A stretch of 8,191 nucleotides of DNA from an uncultured Ktedonobacteraceae bacterium (GTDB lineage Bacteria > Chloroflexota > Ktedonobacteria > Ktedonobacterales > Ktedonobacteraceae): the NCBI GenBank assembly GCA_955652655.1, contig CATPCK010000259.1:1-8191 (forward strand), given 5' to 3'. Below are positions 1-5,192 of this stretch, piece by piece; within the stretch, counting starts at the first letter, position 1; each line of letters starts with the position of its first letter. The position numbers and the translations under genes are program-made. The notes under the pieces were generated by a model. The model had not been told where the DNA came from. It saw nothing but the letters and a program-made list of their open reading frames with translations, and did not search any database.

Positions 1-2
1 GA

Positions 3-263
3 ATGAAACTTGCAGAGAAAATTGATTTGGACTCACTAGATATACAGGCAGCGATGCGCTTAAAAGAGGAGATAGACGGGATATCTAAAGCAGAGGTTTC
101 TCGGAGAATGCAATCGTATCTTCCCAAATGGAGGGATATGCCTTCTAATGAAGCCAAGAAGATAGTCGCCAGAGCTATTGTTGAGAAAGTACGTGATGCA
201 AATCTTGAAAGAACAATGGCTGGAGTAGGATGGTATAAAATTTTACTGCAATCGATAGGCTGA
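3..263 (+). CDS. Unrecognised small helical protein, possibly 5'-truncated
   Basis: An 86-codon reading frame that opens two bases into the window and ends at TGA 261-263. Only two bases precede the ATG, so no ribosome binding site can be judged, and the true start may lie upstream, making this the C-terminal part of a longer protein. The product is charged and reads as almost entirely alpha-helical, with no membrane segment, cysteine cluster or known catalytic motif that I can see. It ends in a hydrophobic patch (GWYKILLQSIG). It lies 53 bp upstream of the card1-like gene on the same strand and shares its AT-rich composition, so the two may be co-transcribed. Small helical subunits are common in type III CRISPR complexes (Csm2 or Cmr5 type), but I see no motif supporting that here. 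Confident as coding, unknown in function. Confidence 0.55.
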   Translation: MKLAEKIDLDSLDIQAAMRLKEEIDGISKAEVSRRMQSYLPKWRDMPSNEAKKIVARAIVEKVRDANLERTMAGVGWYKILLQSIG

Positions 264-316
264 TACAGCTACATTAAAGCTCACATGGCTTTCAGATCTT
301 AGAAAGGATTTTTATC

Positions 317-1210
317 ATGGCACTTATGATTGCACTTGTCGGTGAACAACCTTTGCCTAATTTTTTACTGGCACGGCATCAACATCCTGATGCACTCTTA
401 TTGGTATATACTCCAAAAACAGAACCCGTTTATAAAAAGCTAAAGGCAACCCTCCAACCAGAGGCAGCAATTTATGAGCTTCTAACTGATCCCTTTGATA
501 TTATTACCCTCATCAAAGACCTCAAAGCTAAGCTGGCAGAGCGAAAAATTGCAGCATATCAATCTTTTGTTTTTAACCTTACAGGCGGAACAAAAGCTAT
601 GTCACTGGCTGCCTATCATGTAGCACAGCAGTATAATGCATCTATTATATACTTAGAGAGCGAACAGAAACATAATCAAGTCTTTCGATACGAATGGAAA
701 CAGCAACAATTACAAGAGCCTACTAGCGAGATTTTACCTGAGTGCATCCAACTTAAGAATCTTTTTAATGTCCAGCTTGGATCAACGAACTGGAGAGAAT
801 ATGGTCCCAGTAGCGAAGAAGGTGGGCCATTAGAAAAAGCTGTAGGTGATACACTACGTTCTCATGGATATGAAGTCATGCTAGGTGTCAAAACGATGAA
901 CAGGCAAATTGATATAGATGTAGCTGTGCGTTTTGGAAATCAATTTGGCATCATTGAAACGAAAATAGATCGCCAGGGCCGAAGCCTTAACGGTATCAAG
1001 CAGTTAAGTACAGCAAAACATCATCTCGGGACATTTACACAACAGTTTTATGTTATTAATGTTACGCCAACACCAGATCATAAAGAAATTGTTGATGCGG
1101 CCAATATCAAAGTAATTTCTCTCCTGGACTACAGGCGTGGCGCAACTTCGCTTTCATCAAGTGACATAAAAGAACTAATAAAGCAAGTAGATGAGGCACT
1201 CAAAGAATAG
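317..1210 (+). CDS. card1: Card1/DUF1887-type CARF nuclease, type III CRISPR effector
   Basis: A 297-aa protein with an N-terminal CARF-like Rossmann domain (about residues 1-125) and a C-terminal PD-(D/E)XK nuclease domain (about 165-275). The CARF signature N87-L-T-G-G-T-K93 (FNLTGGTKAM) is the ligand-loop motif of Card1/Can2 proteins. Nuclease residues visible are E173 (PLEKAV), D199 in RQIDID, and E214-x-K216 (GIIETK). In characterised relatives, cyclic tetra-adenylate made by Cas10 binds the CARF dimer and switches on cleavage of DNA and/or RNA during phage infection; activity here is inferred from motifs. It is shorter than the 370-400 aa I recall for studied members. A purine-rich site (AGAAAGGA) precedes the ATG, and csx15 follows 82 bp downstream. 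Hand-counted sample lines give about 40% GC, against about 54% in csx15, suggesting a separate origin. A possible frameshifted tail is described under findings. Confidence 0.88.
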   Translation: MALMIALVGEQPLPNFLLARHQHPDALLLVYTPKTEPVYKKLKATLQPEAAIYELLTDPFDIITLIKDLKAKLAERKIAAYQSFVFNLTGGTKAMSLAAYHVAQQYNASIIYLESEQKHNQVFRYEWKQQQLQEPTSEILPECIQLKNLFNVQLGSTNWREYGPSSEEGGPLEKAVGDTLRSHGYEVMLGVKTMNRQIDIDVAVRFGNQFGIIETKIDRQGRSLNGIKQLSTAKHHLGTFTQQFYVINVTPTPDHKEIVDAANIKVISLLDYRRGATSLSSSDIKELIKQVDEALKE

Positions 1211-1292
1211 TTCACATTGAGCAACCTGAACAGGTTCATCCACAAACACATAAAGTTGCTGAACACATAAAAGAGCTATTGGAGAACATGTA

Positions 1293-1670
1293 ATGCTCAT
1301 CCTAAACTTCACCCACCCACTCCCACCCGAGCAGCAAGCGCAAATCGAAGCGCTCGCTAACACTCCCCTTGAAGAAGTACGCACCATCCGTGTACAGATA
1401 AACCAGGAAGAACCGCTAGAACCACAGATTACCACAATTGTAGATGCTACCGGGTTATCGTCAGAAGAATGGCAGACCCGCCCTTTGCTCATCAATCCAC
1501 CCGGATATGCACCCGCAGCCTTCGTGCTACTAGCTGAACTGCATGGGCGAATTGGTCACTTTCCCTCACTCATACGCCTCCGTCCAAAACCAGGACCAGT
1601 CACGACCTACGAAGTAGCTGAACTGCTTAACCTCCAGGCTATCCGGGAAGCGGCACGATTGCGACGGTGA
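1293..1670 (+). CDS. csx15: CRISPR-associated protein Csx15
   Basis: A 125-aa protein matching the Csx15 family as I remember it: N-terminal strand MLILNFTHPL, then EEWQTRPLLINPPGYAPAA (59-76 region), the signature HGRIGHFPSLIRLRP (84-98) and a C-terminal helix EVAELLNLQAIREAARLRR. Full length for the family. Csx15 belongs to type III CRISPR loci and has been listed with Csx16 and Csx20 as a candidate ring nuclease, that is, a protein degrading or sequestering cyclic oligoadenylate to shut off CARF effectors. I do not know of proof for this branch. Its place immediately after a CARF nuclease fits a brake paired with its effector. The start is supported by TTGGAGA upstream, and the ATG shares one base with a TAA of an overlapping frame (TAATG at 1291-1295). 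The gene is richer in GC than card1. Confidence 0.85.
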   Translation: MLILNFTHPLPPEQQAQIEALANTPLEEVRTIRVQINQEEPLEPQITTIVDATGLSSEEWQTRPLLINPPGYAPAAFVLLAELHGRIGHFPSLIRLRPKPGPVTTYEVAELLNLQAIREAARLRR

Positions 1671-1889
1671 TCATTATTATGCCTATTGTATTCATGATGT
1701 AAGTAAGTGCATGCGGGCGACGCAAGCGTCCCGTCCCCACTCACTCCATACCTGCCTTCACTAATGGTCAGTCCGCTGAGGCTCAACCATGACGAACAAA
1801 TTGCGCGTCCCCTTGCGTTCGTACTCGTAATCCCACGGGATGCACATTCTATTTGTTTCAATCATGTTGCGCATCTTGTGGGCTACTCC

Positions 1890-1939
1890 TTGACAAAGGA
1901 AATAGCAATATGTTATTGTTTATTATAGCTTATTGCTAT
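1890..1939 (+). promoter_or_regulatory. Promoter with tandem double operator, copy 1
   Basis: A -35 box TTGACA (1890-1895) is followed after 17-18 bases by TTATTG/TATTGT as the -10 region. Overlapping it are two 15-bp dyads: ATAGCAATATGTTAT (1902-1916) and ATAGCTTATTGCTAT (1925-1939), each of form ATAGCW-NNN-TGYTAT. They are separated by 8 bases, 23 bp centre to centre, about two helical turns, so two repressor dimers would sit on the same DNA face. The first dyad fills the spacer and -10 region, which implies repression. The same arrangement occurs on the minus strand at 7321-7369. The regulator is not identifiable in this window. Confidence 0.8.
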
Positions 1940-1944
1940 AGAGT

Positions 1945-1981
1945 CTTTTTCTCCTCCTGGCGAAAAAGAGGCGAGAAAAAG
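1945..1981 (+). promoter_or_regulatory. Inverted repeat in the leader of the DUF5808 gene
   Basis: CTTTTTCTC (1945-1953) and GAGAAAAAG (1973-1981) form a perfect 9-bp stem around a 19-base loop, with GAG (1968-1970) able to add to the stem opposite CTC (1954-1956). It lies just downstream of the operator, inside the expected untranslated leader, about 50 bases before the start codon. It may stabilise the mRNA or attenuate; there is no T-run after it, so a simple terminator is unlikely. Confidence 0.45.
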
Positions 1982-2030
1982 ATGAGAGCCTGAACGATGG
2001 CTGTCTGACAGAGCAAAGGAGAAAAAGAAT

Positions 2031-2348
2031 ATGGCAAAGCGTAAGAAGAAGCAGCCCACACCGGGCGACGTGATGATGATCATCGGGATCGTAACATTGA
2101 TGGGGTTAGCTATTCGCGAGCAATGGCAAATGCCGCCAGAAGAGCGGACATGGCACGGAACACTCTATGGCATTCCCTACGATTTTCGCCGGCCGACCAT
2201 CGAGCGCTTTCGCGAAGCGTTCTGGAACAAGGATACGGCGCGTGTGCTCGTTCCGCAGGCCTTCGGCATGGGCTGGTCGATCAACTTCTACCCCTTGATC
2301 AATCCACCAACTGCTGAACATCTGCCGGAAACTCCCGTCACCAAATAA
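2031..2348 (+). CDS. DUF5808 domain protein with one membrane segment
   Basis: A 105-aa protein. The N-terminus is very basic (MAKRKKKQ), followed by a hydrophobic segment at about residues 12-28 (GDVMMIIGIVTLMGLA), consistent with one membrane anchor. Residues 41-90 fit the DUF5808 pattern as I recall it: WHGTLYGIPYDFRRPTIERF, then FWNKD, VLVPQAFGMGWSINF. The domain has no known biochemical activity; it is seen alone and attached to SdpI-like membrane proteins in Firmicutes and Chloroflexi. The start is well supported by AAAGGAG, about nine bases before the ATG. A strong promoter with a double operator lies directly upstream and is shared with the DUF3592-like gene at 6901-7251, so the two probably respond to one repressor. 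Confidence 0.82.
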   Translation: MAKRKKKQPTPGDVMMIIGIVTLMGLAIREQWQMPPEERTWHGTLYGIPYDFRRPTIERFREAFWNKDTARVLVPQAFGMGWSINFYPLINPPTAEHLPETPVTK

Positions 2349-2472
2349 CCTGGAATGGTTGAGTGCGTAGGGGCCAGCAAGACCCGAAAATCATGTCTGG
2401 ATGCCATAAAGTACGTTCCCAGGTCACTTTACCTGAGATCTCTCTCGTTGCGCATCCCGTGGGTAATCCACG

Positions 2473-2745
2473 CGCTTGGTGGCCGCTGAGCGCTTGCCGC
2501 CGGCGCTGTTGCACACGATCATGTAAGACCACCTCCAGTCCTCCCTCGTTAAAGCGCTTGCGCACGCTGCTCACCGTCGCTCGGCAGATATCAAAAGCCG
2601 TCGTGATCTGCTCATCGCGCCAGCCTTCCGCCAGTTTCAGGGGCACTCTCGCTCGTGTCATCGTTCGGGTGTTGGCTTTGCCCCGATGCACAAACATGTG
2701 TAACTATTGCTCCTCAACTTCTGTCAGCCTCACGGTTTCCTTCAT
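2473..2745 (-). pseudogene. IS630-type transposase N-terminal remnant
   Basis: Reading leftwards from ATG 2745-2743, which has a good AGGAGAG site upstream, the product begins MKETVRLTEVEEQ, hits an in-frame TAG (2704-2706, codon 14, one base from CAG), then continues LHMFVHRGKANTRT and the helix-turn-helix block RVPLKLAEGWRDEQITTAFD, RATVSSVRKRFNEGG, RVQQRRRQALSGHQA. This is the DNA-binding N-terminus of an IS630/Tc1-type transposase. Recognisable homology stops near 2473; the frame stays open to 2338 but no longer resembles a transposase, and the DDE catalytic domain is absent. It is therefore doubly dead: a nonsense codon plus a large 3' deletion. I could not identify terminal inverted repeats. 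I recall similar proteins as common in Ktedonobacteria. Confidence 0.8.
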
Positions 2746-2877
2746 GGCTTCTCTCCTGATTTTTCTTCAGCGTAGCACTTTCTGTCAACATATCTTTGGG
2801 CTCATCACATCTCCACCCTGTGATACACTATCTCTAAAGGACAGCATTTCCGAGATCATGGGAAGAGAGAGCAGACG

Positions 2878-3594
2878 ATGGAGCACAAGAGCAATCGCTA
2901 CGATGACTTTGCCCTCCAATATGCGAAGCTCGTCGCGGCACGGGAGGAAGCAGGCATTGAGCATGACCCGATCATGCCTCGCTTTCTCAAGCTCCTTGGC
3001 GATGTCTCGGGTCTTCTTACTTTAGATGCAGGCTGTGGTGAGGGCTATGTTTCCCGCATCCTTGCTCGTCAGGGAGCACGGGTCACAGGGATAGATATCG
3101 CAGCGTCCCTCATCGAGATCGCCCGTGCGAAAGATCCAGAGGGCACGATTTCCTTCCAGGTGGCAGATCTGAGCCAGCCACTTCCTACATATCAGAACCA
3201 CTTCGACCTGATTGTCAGCCATCTGGTCCTCAACGATGTGTACGATTATCGAGGGTTCCTCACCACTTTGGGAGCAGTTGCCAGGTCGGGGGGACGCCTC
3301 GTATTGTCTCTGAATAATCCTTATTCCTATGTGGTTCGCGGTCACATTACCAACTACTTTGAGAGCGGCAAAGCGTTCCCCTATCGAGGCATGGCAGAAG
3401 AAGGAGTCAAGGTCCACTTTTATCAACGGACCTTGGAGGAGTATCTGGATGCCTGCTTAAGCGCAGGATTTCAGTTGCAACACCTGCTCGACATCCCGAC
3501 ACCTGAAGGCACCTTCAAACGTCGGAGTGATACGTTACTTCCCGTGGGCTATCAATTCCCTTTTTTTATGATCTTGAGTCTCAGGAAGCCTTAA
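2878..3594 (+). CDS. Class I SAM-dependent methyltransferase
   Basis: A 238-aa soluble protein with the class I Rossmann methyltransferase fold. Motif I is LDAGCGEG (49-56), the acidic residue binding the SAM ribose is D73 (VTGIDIA), motif II/III region is ADLSQPLP (96-103), and motif IV is FDLIVSHLVLND (109-120), followed by GGRLVLSLNNP (138-148). Closest in style to UbiE/BioC-like small-molecule methyltransferases; the substrate cannot be told from the sequence. The C-terminal half (GHITNYFESG, VKVHFYQRTLEEYL) is the usual lid and substrate-recognition region. The start ATG follows a purine-rich stretch (GGAAGAGAGAG). It stands alone, between the transposase remnant and the XRE gene, and ends 133 bp before the convergent XRE stop codon. 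No clean sigma-70 promoter is visible upstream. Confidence 0.9.
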   Translation: MEHKSNRYDDFALQYAKLVAAREEAGIEHDPIMPRFLKLLGDVSGLLTLDAGCGEGYVSRILARQGARVTGIDIAASLIEIARAKDPEGTISFQVADLSQPLPTYQNHFDLIVSHLVLNDVYDYRGFLTTLGAVARSGGRLVLSLNNPYSYVVRGHITNYFESGKAFPYRGMAEEGVKVHFYQRTLEEYLDACLSAGFQLQHLLDIPTPEGTFKRRSDTLLPVGYQFPFFMILSLRKP

Positions 3595-3727
3595 GTGTGA
3601 AGCTCGATATCAATCTCTCTCCCCCACCTCTGAGCATGTAGGATCCTGTCTTGCTAAAAGCTAAGCGGACTGACCACTACTAGTTCACCCTGGGATTTCA
3701 CAACTTCTGAAAAAATGAGCAGAGAGC

Positions 3728-3940
3728 CTACTTCTCCTCTGGCACATCCTCTATCAAATCCGTAACAGGAACACCGAGGGCTTTCGCTATCTTATCGAGC
3801 GTAAAGAAAGACACATCATGCTGTGGGTTATGCCATACCGATTGAACTGTTCTGTAGGAGAGGTCGGCCATTCTTGAGAGTTTTGCCATACCTATTCCCT
3901 TTGCCTGGGCCACTTCTTTTACCCGCAGACGGCGCATCAT
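3728..3940 (-). CDS. Small XRE/Cro-type transcriptional regulator, copy A
   Basis: A 70-aa single-domain helix-turn-helix protein of the Cro/C1 type: RRLRVKEVAQAKGIGMAKL, SRMADLSYRTVQSVWHNP (recognition-helix region) and FFTLDKIAKALGVPVTDLIE, ending EDVPEEK. I chose the start at the tandem ATGATG (3940-3935 on the minus strand) because GAGGAG precedes it by 4-7 bases; the frame is open further upstream but runs through promoter DNA. Stop TAG is 3728-3730. It faces away from the 74-aa gene at 4082 across a 141-bp control region rich in repeats, so autoregulation is likely. Residues 25-70 are encoded almost identically by the gene at the right edge, with four silent differences. Targets are unknown. 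Confidence 0.85.
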   Translation of the reverse strand: MMRRLRVKEVAQAKGIGMAKLSRMADLSYRTVQSVWHNPQHDVSFFTLDKIAKALGVPVTDLIEDVPEEK

Positions 3941-4081
3941 TGAACTCCTCATTAATAGTAGTAGGGTAAGCATACTAAGACTACCTACTTGACACAAGCA
4001 CATTGTAATGGTAATAACTATAATAGTGACTAACATACTACTACCCATCGTAGTGACTATTGGCACAGAAGGGGAACAAAA
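3941..4081. promoter_or_regulatory. Divergent promoter region with repeated dyads
   Basis: Back-to-back promoter candidates with overlapping -35 boxes. Rightward: TTGACA (3989-3994), 17 bases, TAATAA (4012-4017). Leftward: TTGTGT (minus strand of 3992-3997), 17 bases, TATGCT (minus strand of 3969-3974). Two copies of the odd-centred palindrome TAGTGACTA (4024-4032 and 4051-4059) sit at and just after the expected rightward start point, 27 bp apart. An 8-bp inverted repeat, TAGTAGTA (3956-3963) and TACTACTA (4036-4043), embraces both promoters. The arrangement fits autoregulation by the adjacent XRE protein, which is an inference. The rightward gene has AAGGGG as its ribosome binding site. Confidence 0.6.
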
Positions 4082-4306
4082 ATGAGCGAGGTTGCACGGT
4101 TACTCCAGCAGATTGAGATGGAGTATGAGGCTGCAAAAAGAGGCCTCGAAGCATATGCGATCGTATCCAGGCATGAGTTTATCACGGCAAGATACGACCA
4201 GGCGGGTATTTACCAGGAACAATTAGCCAGGGTCATTGGGGAGAAGCAGGCAAGTGATGTAGTGTGTAACCTGTATATCGAGGTTTTTGAAGGAAAAAAG
4301 AGCTAA
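4082..4306 (+). CDS. Small helical protein divergent from XRE gene
   Basis: A 74-aa protein, predicted to be alpha-helical throughout: MSEVARLLQQIEMEYEAAKR, then a central HEFITARYDQ stretch and a second helix (EQLARVIGEKQASDVVCNLYIEVFE). No membrane segment or catalytic motif. I recall similar short proteins in Ktedonobacteria, without any assigned function. The ATG at 4082 follows AAGGGG with suitable spacing and lies just after the two TAGTGACTA dyads, so it is probably controlled by the divergent XRE regulator. The XRE neighbour invites a toxin-antitoxin reading, but such pairs are normally one co-directional operon and no toxin fold is visible here, so I do not call it one. Confidence 0.7.
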   Translation: MSEVARLLQQIEMEYEAAKRGLEAYAIVSRHEFITARYDQAGIYQEQLARVIGEKQASDVVCNLYIEVFEGKKS

Positions 4307-4408
4307 GTGCAATGCTGTGGTGACTCAAAGTTGTCTATGCCAGGGAGGTAAAGCTGGTACCAATTTGCTGAGTCTGAAGAGGGAACAAACAGAGAGGCAG
4401 AGGAGATA

Positions 4409-5134
4409 CTATACAGGTCGCGTCTTTCCCATCCCCATCGCTGTCTTATAACCCACACCACAATAAAAAGCCAACTGAGACAACAACAAGCTTTGCTGAC
4501 GCACCGTCAATGGAGCTTCATCCGTCACAGGATCATCAGGGCCGCGTAGAGCATACTTACAGGTTCCTACAAAACCTAACTGGACGTGAGTAGTAAATTT
4601 CAACTGGTGGGGTTTGAGGTCGTAATCGGCTATAATAATGCCATCATCCTGGCAATATTGTTCGATAAACTCTCTTTGCACCAAGCTAACAAATTCTGGT
4701 GGGGCTAGTTCTTCCCAACGTCTGACCAGGCCAGGGAAGACATAGTGGGGCAATGGTAATCGGGCGGGATGATTGCCATAGGCTCTCGTTTTCGCGCTGC
4801 CCCTATTGAAAGTAGTCAGCGAGGCAAATTCTAATGTCAGGGGTTCCACTCTGCCCAATTTGGGCAATTTTGCCTTCTCTACCAGGTTGGTCAATGATAT
4901 GTAGCCTGTCCAGCCTGATGGGTCATCGAGGCCAGCCATTACCTCTTCGAGCAGGAAGGATTGTTTACCGATCTGCATAAATGGCGGTTTGCTGGCTCCG
5001 TGTTTCTGCGTGTTGAAGTCCGTAAGGGCTTTGTAGAAGAGGGGAAAGAGTTCGTAGAGAAGCAAGGTAATGCGTACGGTGTAGGTTTTTTTCGGGATCA
5101 AGGGGAAGATGGATATTGTCTCGCTCCGCTTCAC
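4409..5134 (-). CDS. cas6: Cas6 pre-crRNA processing endoribonuclease
   Basis: A 241-aa RAMP protein. The start region ISIFPLIPKKTYTVRITLLL resembles the first strand of stand-alone Cas6 proteins. The middle carries LEFASLTTFNRG (101-112) and GFVGTCKYAL (187-196), and the C-terminus has the glycine-rich RNA-binding loop CGVGYKTAMGMGKTR (225-239), the strongest family mark. Cas6 cuts CRISPR transcripts within each repeat to release crRNAs for type I and III complexes. The usual N-terminal catalytic histidine is not certain; H45 is a candidate. Translation starts at GTG (5134-5132): the frame is closed by TGA 39 bases further upstream and holds no ATG before it, and the ribosome binding site is weak. 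No repeat-spacer array or other cas gene adjoins it; the esterase gene lies 58 bp upstream on the same strand. Confidence 0.87.
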   Translation of the reverse strand: MKRSETISIFPLIPKKTYTVRITLLLYELFPLFYKALTDFNTQKHGASKPPFMQIGKQSFLLEEVMAGLDDPSGWTGYISLTNLVEKAKLPKLGRVEPLTLEFASLTTFNRGSAKTRAYGNHPARLPLPHYVFPGLVRRWEELAPPEFVSLVQREFIEQYCQDDGIIIADYDLKPHQLKFTTHVQLGFVGTCKYALRGPDDPVTDEAPLTVRQQSLLLSQLAFYCGVGYKTAMGMGKTRPV

Positions 5135-5192
5135 GCATTCTTGTTTACGTGTTTCTGGCTCTCTGGATACTCACAGGACAGCGAGGCACAAA

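Larger units (their letters stand above)
1671..2030. other. 360-bp gene-free stretch upstream of the DUF5808 gene
   Basis: No convincing gene. The first part contains a small GC-rich hairpin at about 1716-1732 (GACG-CAAG-CGTC extended by GG/CC around a bulged C), not followed by a T-run, so it is a weak terminator candidate for csx15. Around 1831-1842 the text GCATCCCGTGGG occurs on the minus strand and recurs on the plus strand at about 2450-2461, just beside the transposase remnant. The right part holds the promoter/operator module and a leader hairpin, listed separately. Open frames here on both strands lack ribosome binding sites and coding character. Confidence 0.6.

Noticed and set aside
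276..292. AAAGC/GCTTT hairpin between the first ORF and card1
   Set aside because: Five-base stem without a T-run; too weak to call a terminator.
1175..1495. Minus-strand open frame across the end of card1 and csx15
   Set aside because: Shadow of two well-supported plus-strand genes; low-complexity cysteine/serine-rich product with no ribosome binding site or family resemblance.
1707..1928. Plus-strand open frame in the 1671-2030 gap
   Set aside because: It runs into the promoter/operator module, has no ribosome binding site and its product has no domain character.
2363..3025. Long plus-strand open frame opposite the transposase remnant
   Set aside because: It is the antisense of the IS630-type fragment and overlaps the methyltransferase start in another frame; composition is arginine/serine-rich as expected for a shadow.
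3941..4066. N-terminal extension of XRE copy A with a hydrophobic stretch
   Set aside because: The frame is open but translates promoter and repeat DNA; GAGGAG just before the tandem ATG at 3940 marks the real start.
3728..4306. Toxin-antitoxin pair made of the XRE gene and the 74-aa gene
   Set aside because: The genes are divergent rather than one operon, and no toxin fold or catalytic motif is visible in the 74-aa product.
4322..4378. GACTCA ... TGAGTC inverted repeat between the 74-aa gene and cas6
   Set aside because: The stem is six bases with a loop of over 40; not a convincing terminator although it lies between convergent genes.
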